NCBI RefSeq assembly: GCF_007994225.1
Contig: NZ_VLLL01000005.1
Coordinates: 748,359-812,358, forward strand
Direction of reading: 5' to 3'
DNA length: 64,000 bases
Source of the DNA: Stackebrandtia albiflava
GTDB lineage: Bacteria; Actinomycetota; Actinomycetes; Mycobacteriales; Micromonosporaceae
A model generated the notes under the pieces. The model was not told where the DNA came from. It saw only the letters and a list, made by a program, of their open reading frames with translations, and did no database searches. Below, one piece after another: positions 8,125 through 16,293 of this stretch (positions are counted from its first letter, which is position 1; each line of letters opens with the position of its first letter). The position numbers and the translations under genes are program-made.

Positions 8125-8781
8125 ATGACGACCGCGATGCAGAGGATCACGCGCCCACTCCCGGAGAAGCCGACGGGGGTACCGAAGTGGCGCACCGTAC
8201 TCGCCTGGGTCGTCGGAGGCGTCGCGGCGGTGGCCGCGGTGGTCTTCGGCCTGGGGAGCTGGAACCCGTGGAACAACGTCCTGCTGATGGGTTGGTTCGC
8301 CAACCCGTTCCTGGGCGTCATGGTCGTGTCGGTGTCGGCGTATGTGGCGGTGTGGCTCGGATCGCCGGTCCGCAACGAGGCACGGCAGCGCAAACGGATC
8401 GGCGTGCGTGTCGCCATCATCGTGGTGGCCTTCGCCGGCTTCGGCGGGTACGGAGTCTGGGGCATCTTCGCCTACGACTACGAGGGGGAGGAGGTCGTCC
8501 GTTCCCCCGACGGGGAACGCGCCGTCGCCGTCGTCACCCGTACGTGGGCGCCGGATCCGCGTTTCCACGTGTACGAGGGTGTCGGATGGCGGACGGCGGA
8601 CGTGGCCGAGATCGGGCCGGTGTGCGGCTCGGGCGACGACGTCGTGTTCCTCGACGACCACACGATCGAGATATCGAACAACTACGGAGAATTCCGCATC
8701 CCCCTGGATCCGGACACGGGCGCGCCGCTGGACCGACTGGTCAGGTGCGACCGGCTGGAGTCGGAGGGGTTCGGGCCCTGA
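8125..8781 (+). CDS. Hypothetical membrane protein with extracellular C-terminal domain
   Basis: A 218-residue protein of no family I recognise. A basic N-terminus leads into three hydrophobic helices (about residues 26-45, 52-74 and 92-113). A C-terminal domain of about 100 residues follows (EEVVRSPDGERAVAVV onward), probably outside the membrane. It contains two cysteines (in VCGSGDD and VRCDRL) that could form a disulphide. The segment starting SPDGERAV resembles single blades of beta-propeller lipoproteins, but that is weak. The ATG was chosen because the upstream frame is not coding-like; no clear Shine-Dalgarno is present. Confidence 0.65.
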   Translation: MTTAMQRITRPLPEKPTGVPKWRTVLAWVVGGVAAVAAVVFGLGSWNPWNNVLLMGWFANPFLGVMVVSVSAYVAVWLGSPVRNEARQRKRIGVRVAIIVVAFAGFGGYGVWGIFAYDYEGEEVVRSPDGERAVAVVTRTWAPDPRFHVYEGVGWRTADVAEIGPVCGSGDDVVFLDDHTIEISNNYGEFRIPLDPDTGAPLDRLVRCDRLESEGFGP

Positions 8782-8794
8782 GGCCCCGGGAACG

Positions 8795-8832
8795 ACGAGG
8801 GGCGGTATCCCGGCCGGGATACCGCCCCTCGT
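8795..8832. terminator. 38-bp perfect palindrome terminator
   Basis: A 17-bp arm (ACGAGGGGCGGTATCCC) meets its exact complement around GGCC, between the convergent membrane-protein gene and hrdB. It should terminate transcription from both sides. Confidence 0.85.
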
Positions 8833-8842
8833 GACGTGTGCG

Positions 8843-10510
8843 TCAGTCCAGATAGTCCCGCAGCACCTGTGAACGTGACGGGTGGCGCAGCTTCGACATC
8901 GTCTTGGACTCGATCTGCCGGATGCGTTCACGTGTGACGCCGTACACCTGGCCGATCTCGTCCAGGGTGCGCGGTTGGCCGTCGGTGAGCCCGAACCGCA
9001 GCCGCACCACACCGGCCTCCCGCTCCGACAGGGTCTGCAACACCTGCTGCAGCTGTCCCTGGAGCAGTGAGAAGGACACCGCGTCCACCGCGACGACCGC
9101 CTCGGAGTCCTCGATGAAGTCGCCGAGCTGGCTGTCTCCCTCGTCGCCGATGGTCTGGTCGAGCGAGATCGGCTCACGGGCGTACTGCTGGATCTCCAGG
9201 ACCTTCTCCGGGGAGATGTCCATCTCCCGCGCGAGCTCCTCCGGAGCCGGCTCCCGCCCGAGGTCCTGCAGCAGCTCACGCTGGATGCGGCCGAGCTTGT
9301 TGATGACCTCGACCATGTGCACCGGGATGCGGATGGTGCGTGCCTGGTCGGCCATGGCGCGGGTGATGGCCTGGCGGATCCACCAGGTGGCGTAGGTGGA
9401 GAACTTGAAGCCCTTGGTGTAGTCGAACTTCTCGACCGCGCGGATCAGACCCAGGTTCCCCTCCTGGATCAGGTCCAGGAACGCCATGCCGCGACCGGTG
9501 TAGCGCTTGGCCAACGACACCACCAGGCGCAGGTTGGCGGCGAGCAGGTGGTTCTTGGCGCGCTCACCGTCGCGGGTGACCCATTCCAGGTCCCTGCGGG
9601 TCTGGAGGGCGATCTCCTCGCCCGCCTCCTTGATCTGCCGGAGTCGCTCGACCGCGTAGAGGCCCGCCTCGATGCGCTTGGCGAGTTCGACCTCCTGGGC
9701 GGCGTTCAGGAGCGGCACCTTGCCGATCTGCTTGAGGTAGGCGCGCACCGAGTCGGCCGAGGCCGTCATCTCGGCGTCCTTGCGGGCCTGCTTCAGCGCC
9801 TCGGAGTCCTCGTCGTCCCAGTCGAAGTCCGAGCCCTCCTCAGGTTCGTCCTTCTTCGACTTCGCGGACTTCTTGGTCGTCTTCTTGGCGGCCTTCTTCG
9901 CCTTCTTGGGCTTGGACTCCGCGTCCGCCAGCTCCGCCTCGGCGTCGGCGGCCAGCGCCTCCAACAGCTCGTCGTCGGACATGGCGAGCTCGTCGGCGTC
10001 GGGACCGTCGGCCGGTTCCGTCTTGGTGGTCGCCTTCTTGGCGGCGGTCTTCTTCGCCGGCGCCTTCTTGGCGGCGGCCTTCTTGGCGGTGGCCTTCTTC
10101 GCCGCCGCCTTCTTGACCGGCTTGTCGGCGGTGTCCGCCGCCTCCACCGTCTCGGTCGCCTCGGGAGCGTCCGCGGCGGCCGGTTGCCGCGGAGCGGTCT
10201 TCCGGGTCGTCGCCTTCTTGGTGGCCTTCTTGGCGGTGGTCTTGGCCGTCGTCGCCTTGGAGGCGGGCGTCGCCGACCGGGCCGCCGCCACGGTGCGCCG
10301 CATGCTGGCCGAACCGTCGACGATCACCGTCACCTCGGCTTCGGCGAGCGCGCGCAGAATCTTCTTACCCTGAGCGGGCGCGACGGCGGCGTTCTCCAGG
10401 AATCCTGCCACGTCGGCCGACGTGAGTTGTCCACCGCGGTCGCTGGCCAACTGGAGAAGAGACTCTGTCAGTGAACGGACGTCTGTACCGTTGGGGCTCG
10501 CGTCTGTCAC
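8843..10510 (-). CDS. hrdB: Principal RNA polymerase sigma factor (HrdB/SigA)
   Basis: A 555-residue sigma-70 protein. After a short N-terminal helical domain comes a very long Lys/Ala-rich stretch (about residues 85-235) with many AKK and TKK units and an acidic end ([16 protein letters not shown]). Regions 1.2 ([15 protein letters not shown]), 2, 3 and 4 follow, with [20 protein letters not shown] and [18 protein letters not shown]. The basic/acidic extension before region 1.2 is typical of actinobacterial principal sigma factors. GTG start with GGAAGG 7 nt upstream. This is expected to be the essential housekeeping sigma factor. Part of region 2 is DNA-identical to sigB. Confidence 0.95.
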   Translation of the reverse strand: MTDASPNGTDVRSLTESLLQLASDRGGQLTSADVAGFLENAAVAPAQGKKILRALAEAEVTVIVDGSASMRRTVAAARSATPASKATTAKTTAKKATKKATTRKTAPRQPAAADAPEATETVEAADTADKPVKKAAAKKATAKKAAAKKAPAKKTAAKKATTKTEPADGPDADELAMSDDELLEALAADAEAELADAESKPKKAKKAAKKTTKKSAKSKKDEPEEGSDFDWDDEDSEALKQARKDAEMTASADSVRAYLKQIGKVPLLNAAQEVELAKRIEAGLYAVERLRQIKEAGEEIALQTRRDLEWVTRDGERAKNHLLAANLRLVVSLAKRYTGRGMAFLDLIQEGNLGLIRAVEKFDYTKGFKFSTYATWWIRQAITRAMADQARTIRIPVHMVEVINKLGRIQRELLQDLGREPAPEELAREMDISPEKVLEIQQYAREPISLDQTIGDEGDSQLGDFIEDSEAVVAVDAVSFSLLQGQLQQVLQTLSEREAGVVRLRFGLTDGQPRTLDEIGQVYGVTRERIRQIESKTMSKLRHPSRSQVLRDYLD

Positions 10511-10628
10511 GAACTACCTTCCGAGGCGTTGGGCGGGCGAGATCAAACCTGGCGCGGAGCGTGGCGGTGTGATCTGATGTTGGCTTGTGGTCCGCCTGTC
10601 GGTGTGTCGGTCAGACGGACAGGCGTGA

Positions 10629-10634
10629 ATTGTA
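10629..10634 (-). promoter_or_regulatory. Candidate hrdB -10 element (TACAAT)
   Basis: On the minus strand TACAAT matches the -10 consensus at five of six positions, about 120 nt before the hrdB start. No convincing -35 is seen at 16-18 nt. Confidence 0.35.
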
Positions 10635-10730
10635 ACGCTGCGTTTCACCGAACAACCACCGTGAGCGCCGCATTGCACGGGAAGAGTTGTCCGGCGTCGC
10701 CGATTCGGCGTGTCGCCACGCCTACCCCGG

Positions 10731-11249
10731 TCATTCTTTCATGGGGCAGGTACCCTCCGGCGCCTCCGGCCACCCGATCACCGACAGGGCGTTCCGCGCG
10801 TCGCTCTTGGTGTTGAGCTGCTGGAAACCCGGCCCGAGGATGACCTCGACGTAGTCCTCCTCGTATTCGAGGGAGAAGAACCGCGCGGAGTCGGCGAAGT
10901 ACGACCGCAGCAGGTGGGCGTCGGCGACCGTGTCGGGACCGAAGTGGATCTCGACCTGGGCCTCCAGCTCCTCCTTGTCGGAGTTGCCGGTCTCGATGAC
11001 CTCGAAGCCGTAGTCGGTCAGTTGTGCCGACGCCTGGTCGGCGAGTCCGGCGTTGTCGGTGGCGTTGAGCACCCGGACCGCGACGTCCTCCTCCTCGGCC
11101 AGTTTCAGGCTGACCGGCACCGAACCCGGTGGACAGTCGTCGCCCTGGGCGGTCTGCGTGTCGTTGGCGATCGCGAACCAGGATGTGGCGATCGCGACCA
11201 CCGCGAGGACGCCGACGACGATGATCGCGCGAACCTGCGTGATGCGCAC
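10731..11249 (-). CDS. LytR_C-domain membrane-anchored envelope protein (Rv2700/CeiA-like)
   Basis: A 172-residue protein with one N-terminal membrane helix (RAIIVVGVLAVVAIATSWFA) and an extracytoplasmic LytR C-terminal (VanZ-like fold) domain: DVAVRVLNATDNAGLADQAS is the signature, ending GFQQLNTKSDARNALSVIGW. In M. tuberculosis the gene at the same place (Rv2700, near the principal sigma factor) is needed for cell-envelope integrity. The start is GTG with GGGGAGG a few nt upstream, much shorter than the open frame. It is divergent from the DUF4193 gene, also as in mycobacteria. Confidence 0.82.
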   Translation of the reverse strand: MRITQVRAIIVVGVLAVVAIATSWFAIANDTQTAQGDDCPPGSVPVSLKLAEEEDVAVRVLNATDNAGLADQASAQLTDYGFEVIETGNSDKEELEAQVEIHFGPDTVADAHLLRSYFADSARFFSLEYEEDYVEVILGPGFQQLNTKSDARNALSVIGWPEAPEGTCPMKE

Positions 11250-11671
11250 ACTAGCCTCCCCGACTCCAACGTTGCTGGTGAGGTTATCGTGCCACGTCCT
11301 CCCCGGGTGGCGCGGGAGAGTTGCCCACAAGCGGGAACACTCCGGGCCGGCCTGGCGTTTCACCCGCGCCAGAATCGACGGCTCACGATGCGTCGAAACT
11401 CGGCGACTGCCGGTACGATTCCTTCGGTTTTCGGTGTCGGCTCGCTCACAACGGGAACATCTGTCGGGTACCGGACGTACAGAGGTTTCACGGGCGGGGT
11501 AAGGTACCGCGCTCGCGGGGAGGTGTCCGTTTGGGGCGGTTGCCGCTCTCGGCGCTGATGCCGAAGCCGTGGCCGACCGGTCACGGTCGACAGCGACGTC
11601 CGCGAACCAACCGGTGTTGTGCCCGGTCGCGGATCTGGCCATACCAATGACAGTGGGAGTGAGGCATTCCT
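11250..11671. other. 422-bp divergent intergenic region
   Basis: It separates the LytR_C gene and the DUF4193 gene. Open frames here lack gene-like codon bias. A possible weak plus-strand promoter (TTGTGC, then CATACC after 17 nt) lies near 11614-11642. I see no repeats, RNA genes or strong dyads. Confidence 0.4.
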
Positions 11672-11971
11672 ATGGCTACAGACTATGACGCACCACGACG
11701 TGACACCGACGAAGGCGGTGACGACAGCCTGGAGGAGTTGAAGGCCCGTCGTGCCGACGCCCAGTCGGGAAGCGTGGACGTGGACGAGGTTGAGGTCGCG
11801 GAGAACTTTGAACTTCCGGGGGCCGACCTGGCCGACGAGGAGTTGACGGTAAAGGTCCTGCCGATGCAGACCGACGAGTTCCGCTGCTCCAGTTGCTTCC
11901 TTGTCCACCACCGCAGCCAGCTGGCCGTGGAGAAGAAGGGCAAGTTGATCTGCCGCGACTGCGCGGCGTGA
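11672..11971 (+). CDS. DUF4193 zinc-ribbon protein
   Basis: A 99-residue protein of the actinobacteria-specific DUF4193 family (Rv2699c type). The N-terminal half is acidic and low in complexity (residues 1-55). The C-terminal half has the zinc knuckle pair FRCSSCFLVHH and ICRDCAA. Its role is unknown; the near-universal conservation beside the principal sigma factor suggests a basic gene-expression function, an inference only. It ends 12 nt before the convergent DUF3093 gene. Confidence 0.87.
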   Translation: MATDYDAPRRDTDEGGDDSLEELKARRADAQSGSVDVDEVEVAENFELPGADLADEELTVKVLPMQTDEFRCSSCFLVHHRSQLAVEKKGKLICRDCAA

Positions 11972-11983
11972 GGTGACGCCTGT

Positions 11984-12472
11984 TCATCGGGGCGGTACCG
12001 CGGGGTGCGGTGCCGCCCCGACGCCGCCCAACGCCTCCGCCAGCCGCCGCGGGTCGCGGCTGGAGACTATCCAGTACGGGGTGGGGTCGTCCGGGTCGTT
12101 GAGCGTCACCTTCACCGCGGACTTGATCCACGGCCGTTGGATCACGAACGCGAGGGGATGCAGCTGCGCCGACAGGGCGTCGCGCAGCGCCGTGCCGGTC
12201 AACGGTTCGGCGGACTCGACGTACTCCATCGGCAGGACCGCGTCGTCGACCAGCAGTTCACGGTCGCGCACCGCGACCCGGATACGGCCCAGCCACGCCA
12301 TCGCGACCGCCGCCCCCGGCACCAGCACCACGAACGGAAGCCACGTCACCAGTCCGGGGACCCCCAGGCCGATCTCGAAGGCCAGTCCCGCGGCGACCGC
12401 GAGCGCCACCGGCCAACTCCACCAGGGGACGGTCAGTCGCTCGTTGAAGGCGGTAGGTTCCTCAGACGCCAT
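11984..12472 (-). CDS. DUF3093 membrane protein (Rv2698-like)
   Basis: A 162-residue protein with two closely spaced membrane helices (about residues 20-38 and 42-62) followed by a soluble PH-like domain (GRIRVAVRDRELLVDDAVLP onward; LNDPDDPTPYWIVSSRDP near the end), matching the DUF3093 family. Function unknown. It is divergent from the dut remnant, the arrangement of Rv2698/dut in M. tuberculosis. Confidence 0.82.
   Translation of the reverse strand: MASEEPTAFNERLTVPWWSWPVALAVAAGLAFEIGLGVPGLVTWLPFVVLVPGAAVAMAWLGRIRVAVRDRELLVDDAVLPMEYVESAEPLTGTALRDALSAQLHPLAFVIQRPWIKSAVKVTLNDPDDPTPYWIVSSRDPRRLAEALGGVGAAPHPAVPPR
11988..12020. terminator. Terminator hairpin between convergent DUF4193 and DUF3093 genes
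   Basis: A 14-bp stem with one G-T pair (CGGGGCGGTACCGC / GCGGTGCCGCCCCG) and a 5-nt loop. It overlaps the last codons of the DUF3093 gene. Confidence 0.6.
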
Positions 12473-12574
12473 ACCGCCGAGACTACCGGCAGGTACCGTC
12501 ACGGTGCGGTCAGGCCGGGGACCGGTACGTTCGCGACCGCCCGGCGGCACCGTCGCACCAGGGGCGCGACCGCG

Positions 12575-12946
12575 ATGAACCGACCCGCCACCGTGACCGG
12601 CCGCGGCGCCCGCGCACCCGCCCCGCCGGGGGGATCGCGGCGCCGCACGGGCGCGACGGCCCGGTGCGGCGTCACGGTGTCGAACGCCCCCGGTACGGTC
12701 GATGCCGGTCACCGGGCCGAGATCGAAGTGAACCTGATCAATCCTGATCCGGTGGTTGCTGCGACCATCAATCGAGGCGACCACATCGCACAATTGGTGT
12801 TGCAGCGGGTGAGCACGCCCGTTTTGGAGAGGCCGACGCGCCGACCGGATCGGAGCGGGGCCTCGGTGGACACGGGTCCATCGGGGCGTCCCGCGCCGTC
12901 GCCGGCGCCGCCGGCCGCAGATGGTCCTGGGACAGATGGAGAATGA
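12575..12946 (+). pseudogene. dut: Degenerate dUTPase gene (dut)
   Basis: The frame carries clear C-terminal dUTPase signatures: motif III as NAPGTVDAGHRAEIEVNLIN (consensus NAPGTIDAGYRGEI) and motif IV as INRGDHIAQLVLQRV. Upstream the similarity decays. Motif II (PRSGLA) reads RRTGAT; the APG element sits in another frame near 12549-12570, and a weak motif I (QAG-D) in the third frame near 12508-12536, giving a remnant of about 455 bp, close to a normal dut length. The C-terminal glycine-rich motif V is not recognisable. The frame still overlaps the DUF3710 start by ATGA, so the ancestral operon is intact. A divergent but working enzyme is unlikely, because motif I is missing from this frame. 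Confidence 0.6.
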
Positions 12947-13683
12947 CCGTGTTTGGACGTCGACGCCGACGTGGTGACAAGACCGAGATCGACGCGGACG
13001 TCACCGGGGACTCCGGCGAGACCGGCGCCGACGCCGCCGACGTCACGCGGGGGCCGTACGACAGTGCGGACGCCCCCGACGACGAGGTGCGCAGGCTCGA
13101 CCTCGGCAGTATGAGGGTTCCCACCCCGCCCGGTGTCGAAGCGCGGATGCAGACCGACGACAAGGGCAACGTCCGCCAGGTGACCCTGATCCACGGGGAG
13201 AGTGCCGTGCAGATCGGCGTGTTCGCCGCGCCGCGCACCGAGGAGATCTGGGACGAGGTCCGCGAGGAGATCGCCGGATCCGTCGCCAAGCAGGGTGGCA
13301 GGACCGAGGAGATCGACGGCGACTACGGCGTCGAGTTGCTGGTGCGGTCGTCGGGGCAGCAGGGCGACACCGCCGCCAGGTTCGTCGGGATCGACGGTCC
13401 GCGCTGGTTCGTGCGTGCCGTCTTCCAGGGGCGTATGGCGACCGACCCGACCGCCTCTGACCTGCTCGACGACTGTGTGCGCGGCGTCGTGGTCGAGCGC
13501 GGCAACCAGGCGATGCCGGTGTTGGAGGGACTGCCGTTGAAGTTGCCGGCCGGCATGGCAGAGCAGGCGAAGGCCAAGCTGGCCGCCAACCGGGCGACCG
13601 CGTCGACGACCGCGACCGGCACCGGTGGCATCAACGGCGCGGCCCCCGAGAAGCGGCCGTCACCGCGCCCCAAGAAGCGGTGA
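12943..13683 (+). CDS. DUF3710 protein (Rv2696c-like)
   Basis: A 246-residue soluble protein. A basic N-terminus (FGRRRRRGDK) and an acidic disordered stretch to about residue 50 precede the DUF3710 core (LDLGSMRVPTPPGVEARMQ through PRWFVRAVFQGRMATDP); an Ala/Thr-rich tail ends in basic residues. Function unknown. The ATG overlaps the TGA of the dut remnant. OB-fold and DUF3159 genes follow, the conserved actinobacterial string. Confidence 0.85.
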   Translation: MTVFGRRRRRGDKTEIDADVTGDSGETGADAADVTRGPYDSADAPDDEVRRLDLGSMRVPTPPGVEARMQTDDKGNVRQVTLIHGESAVQIGVFAAPRTEEIWDEVREEIAGSVAKQGGRTEEIDGDYGVELLVRSSGQQGDTAARFVGIDGPRWFVRAVFQGRMATDPTASDLLDDCVRGVVVERGNQAMPVLEGLPLKLPAGMAEQAKAKLAANRATASTTATGTGGINGAAPEKRPSPRPKKR

Positions 13684-13720
13684 CGGCTTCGTTACCATCG
13701 GAAGGGTGGGTGCCACCGTC

Positions 13721-14104
13721 ATGCGTGACCGGCCCCGCGGTCTGGCGGCTTTCCTGCGGAAGTTGACCGCGAGCGAGGCGGAGCTGTACGCCGAACAGGT
13801 GCGGGGTGAGTGCGCATCGCTCGGCTGCCAACCGCTGGACCGGCTGCGGCGCGGCGACCTCGTGACGGTGGCGGGCCGTATCAGTACCGTCGTGTTCACG
13901 CCGGTGGCGAGTATGCCGGTGCTGGAGGCCGAACTGTTCGACGGCACCGGCACGGTGACGTTGTCCTGGCTCGGCCGCCGCCGCATCGTGGGGATCGAAC
14001 CGGGCCGTCGGCTCACCGCCACCGGGCGTATCGCGGTACCGGAGGGGGACCGTAAGGTGATCTACAACCCGGACTACACGCTCATCGGCGACACGTCCGA
14101 GTGA
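13721..14104 (+). CDS. OB-fold nucleic-acid-binding protein (Rv2694c-like)
   Basis: A 127-residue protein dominated by one OB-fold: RRGDLVTVAGRISTVVFTPV is strand 1 to 2, then AELFDGTGTVTLSWLGRRR and RLTATGRIAVPEG close the barrel. It is related to the single-domain RecG-wedge-like/tRNA-anticodon OB family. The partner nucleic acid is unknown. The start chosen gives MRDRPRGLAAFLRKL; a GTG 15 nt upstream is the alternative. It lies 37 nt after the DUF3710 stop. Confidence 0.78.
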   Translation: MRDRPRGLAAFLRKLTASEAELYAEQVRGECASLGCQPLDRLRRGDLVTVAGRISTVVFTPVASMPVLEAELFDGTGTVTLSWLGRRRIVGIEPGRRLTATGRIAVPEGDRKVIYNPDYTLIGDTSE

Positions 14105-14129
14105 GTCCGCGAGACGGAAGAGGTGGATG

Positions 14130-14849
14130 ATGGCCGAGCAGCCCGGCGTCTCCGAGCGAGGCCACGACACCGACGACACCGACACCGGTCGCGTCGTCTC
14201 CAAGGAGGTCACCGAGGACGACCTGCCGCCGATGACCGAACAGATCTCGGCGCAGCTCGGCGGTATCCGCGGCCTCATCGAGTCCGGCGTGCCGGTCGGC
14301 GTGTTCGTGCTCGTCAACGTCATCTGGTCGGACCGGCTGCGGTGGGCGATCGGGGCGGCCGTGGTGTGCGCGGTGGCGATCGCCGTGGTGCGCGCCCTTC
14401 GCAAACAGTCGATCCGGCACGCGATCAACGGCCTCTTCGGCATCGCGCTGGGTGCCTGGCTCGCCTGGGACAGCGGGGACGCGAACCAGTTCTACCTTCC
14501 GGGCATCCTCTACGGCCTCGCGTACGGCGGCGGCATGCTGCTGTCGGTCCTGCTGCGGCACCCCTTCATCGGTTGGGGCTGGTCGATCATCGCGGGCGGC
14601 GGGCGCGCCGAGTGGCGGGACGACCGGCGGCTGGTGAAGCTGTTCTCCTGGTTGACGGTGCTGTGGGGTGTGGTGTTCCTGACCAAGAACCTGGTCCGGT
14701 TGTGGTTGTACCTCGACGGCGGCATGGCCGATCTGCTCGGCGTGGTCACCATCGCCTTCGGCTACCCGGTGACGGGCGCGCTGTTGCTGGTCAGTTTCTG
14801 GGCCGTCCGGCGGCGCCGTCCGGCGCTGCTGCTGCGCACCGGCGACTGA
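14130..14849 (+). CDS. DUF3159 integral membrane protein
   Basis: A 239-residue protein of the DUF3159 family (Rv2693c type). A soluble acidic N-terminus of about 35 residues precedes six or so membrane helices in pairs, with the family segment HPFIGWGWSIIAGGGRAEWR near the middle. No biochemical role is known to me. Two ATGs are adjacent; the second sits at better distance (6 nt) from GGAAGAGG. It ends 6 nt from the convergent ceoC-like gene. Confidence 0.82.
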   Translation: MAEQPGVSERGHDTDDTDTGRVVSKEVTEDDLPPMTEQISAQLGGIRGLIESGVPVGVFVLVNVIWSDRLRWAIGAAVVCAVAIAVVRALRKQSIRHAINGLFGIALGAWLAWDSGDANQFYLPGILYGLAYGGGMLLSVLLRHPFIGWGWSIIAGGGRAEWRDDRRLVKLFSWLTVLWGVVFLTKNLVRLWLYLDGGMADLLGVVTIAFGYPVTGALLLVSFWAVRRRRPALLLRTGD

Positions 14850-14855
14850 GGCCGG

Positions 14856-15521
14856 TCACCTCCCCTTCCCCAGCAGCACCTGCCGCATCGGCTCCTCCGC
14901 CTCCTCGGCGCACACGAAGACCAGTTCGTCTCCCGCCTCCAGCGTGTCGTCCGGGCTCGGCGGGATCACGCGCCTCCCCCGCAGGATCGCCACGAGCGCG
15001 GTGTCGGGTGGGAAGTCGACCTGCCGGACCGTGCTACCCACGTGCGGCGCGTGCGGCGGCAGGGTGATCTCGACGAGGTTCGCCTGACTCTGCCGGAACG
15101 ACATGAGCCGCACCAGGTCGCCGACGCTGACGGCCTCCTCCACGAGCGCGGCCAGCAGGCGGGGTTTACTGACCGACACGTCCACGCCCCACTGGTCGGT
15201 GAACAGCCATTCGTTCTCCGCCCGGTTGACCCGCGCCACGACCCGGGGTACCGCGAACTCGGTCTTGGCGAGCAGCGACATCACCAGGTTCACCTTGTCG
15301 TCGCCGGTGGCCGCCACCGCCACGTCGCAGCTGTGCAGCATCGCCTGCTGCAGGCTGGCGAGTTCGCAGGCGTCGGCCAGCAGCCATTCGGCGTCCGGCA
15401 CCCGGTTGGGTTTGAACATCGCGGGTGACCGCTCGATCAACAGCACCTGGTGGCCGTTGCCGACCAGTTCGCCCGCGATCGACCTGCCCACGTTCCCCGC
15501 GCCCGCTATCGCCACCCTCAT
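14856..15521 (-). CDS. ceoC: TrkA-type K+ regulatory subunit (CeoC-like)
   Basis: A 221-residue RCK protein: N-terminal NAD-binding Rossmann domain (IAGAGNVGRSIAGELVGNG) and C-terminal TrkA_C domain (AILRGRRVIPPSPDDTLEAGDELVFV). Such subunits gate K+ transporters by binding nucleotides. Its ATG overlaps the upstream ceoB stop by 4 nt, so the two are translationally coupled. The neighbouring KimA-like transporter suggests that the pair regulates potassium entry, although no TrkG/H-type pore gene is in the window. Confidence 0.85.
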   Translation of the reverse strand: MRVAIAGAGNVGRSIAGELVGNGHQVLLIERSPAMFKPNRVPDAEWLLADACELASLQQAMLHSCDVAVAATGDDKVNLVMSLLAKTEFAVPRVVARVNRAENEWLFTDQWGVDVSVSKPRLLAALVEEAVSVGDLVRLMSFRQSQANLVEITLPPHAPHVGSTVRQVDFPPDTALVAILRGRRVIPPSPDDTLEAGDELVFVCAEEAEEPMRQVLLGKGR

Positions 15522-16189
15522 CGGTCGGCCTGCCCTTCGGGCGCGGAGCCGGCGACGGCCCGCACCGTGTCGACGATGTCGTCGGTGACCAGCATGAACA
15601 GTTGGTCACCGTCCTGGAGGACGGTGGAGTCGGTCGGCAGCGTGCCGTAACCGAAGCGCATCAGGTACGCGACCCGGGTGCCCACCGCCGCCTCCAACCG
15701 GCTGAGGCGGCTGCCGATCCACTCCTGATGCGGTCGCACCTCCACGAGCGACACCGACGCGGTGGGGTCACGCCACAGCGGGGTCTGTTCGGCCGGTAGT
15801 AGGTGCCGCATGAAGCGGTCGGCGGTCCACCGCACCGTGGCGACGGTGGGGATGCCCAACCGTTCGTAGACGCTGGCGCGTTGTGAGTCGTAGATCCGCG
15901 CCACGACCGTCCCGACGTGGTAGACCTCCCGGGCCACCCGGGCGGCGATGATGTTGGAGTTGTCGCCCGAGGACACCGCGGCGAAGGCGTCGGCCCGGTT
16001 GATGCCGGACTCGGTCAGTACGGCGCGGTCGTAGCCGACACCGGTGACCGACTGGCCGTCGAAGTCGGGTCCCAGGCGGCGGAACGCCTCCGGGTTCTGG
16101 TCGATGACGGCCACCGAGTGGTCGAGCGCGGCGAGGTTCTGGGCGAGGGCCGCACCCACTCGGCCGCATCCCATGATCACCACATGCAC
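15518..16189 (-). CDS. ceoB: TrkA-type K+ regulatory subunit (CeoB-like)
   Basis: A 223-residue RCK protein, paralogous to the next gene: VIMGCGRVGAALAQNLAALD is the dinucleotide-binding loop, with TrkA_C at the end (LPTDSTVLQDGDQLFMLV). Start is GTG with GAGG 8 nt upstream; another GTG follows two codons later. First gene of the ceoB-ceoC pair, divergent from the APC-type transporter, as in M. tuberculosis Rv2690c-Rv2692. Confidence 0.86.
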   Translation of the reverse strand: MHVVIMGCGRVGAALAQNLAALDHSVAVIDQNPEAFRRLGPDFDGQSVTGVGYDRAVLTESGINRADAFAAVSSGDNSNIIAARVAREVYHVGTVVARIYDSQRASVYERLGIPTVATVRWTADRFMRHLLPAEQTPLWRDPTASVSLVEVRPHQEWIGSRLSRLEAAVGTRVAYLMRFGYGTLPTDSTVLQDGDQLFMLVTDDIVDTVRAVAGSAPEGQADR

Positions 16190-16280
16190 TGCTGTTCCTC
16201 ACCGTGTCGTCGTGTCCGGCCGACCCGCACGCCGACCGGGTTCCGGTGGCTCGTGTGGTACCGCGTGGCCGGTGAGTAGC

Positions 16281-16286
16281 TAGGCT
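16281..16286 (+). promoter_or_regulatory. -10 element (TAGGCT) inside a GTAGC-TAG-GCTAC dyad
   Basis: TAGGCT ends 7 nt before the GTG of the transporter gene and no Shine-Dalgarno is present, so a leaderless mRNA is likely. The -10 lies within a perfect dyad (16276-16288) that could serve as an operator. Confidence 0.5.
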
Positions 16287-16293
16287 ACCGGAC

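Noticed and set aside
9317-10474. Long plus-strand ORF (385 codons) across hrdB
   Set aside because: It is the antisense shadow of the Lys/Ala-rich sigma factor gene; the product is low-complexity Gly/Leu/Arg with no family features.
12005-12574. N-terminal extension of the dut frame
   Set aside because: It is the antisense of the DUF3093 gene and non-coding in character; only the part from about 12490 shows dUTPase traces.
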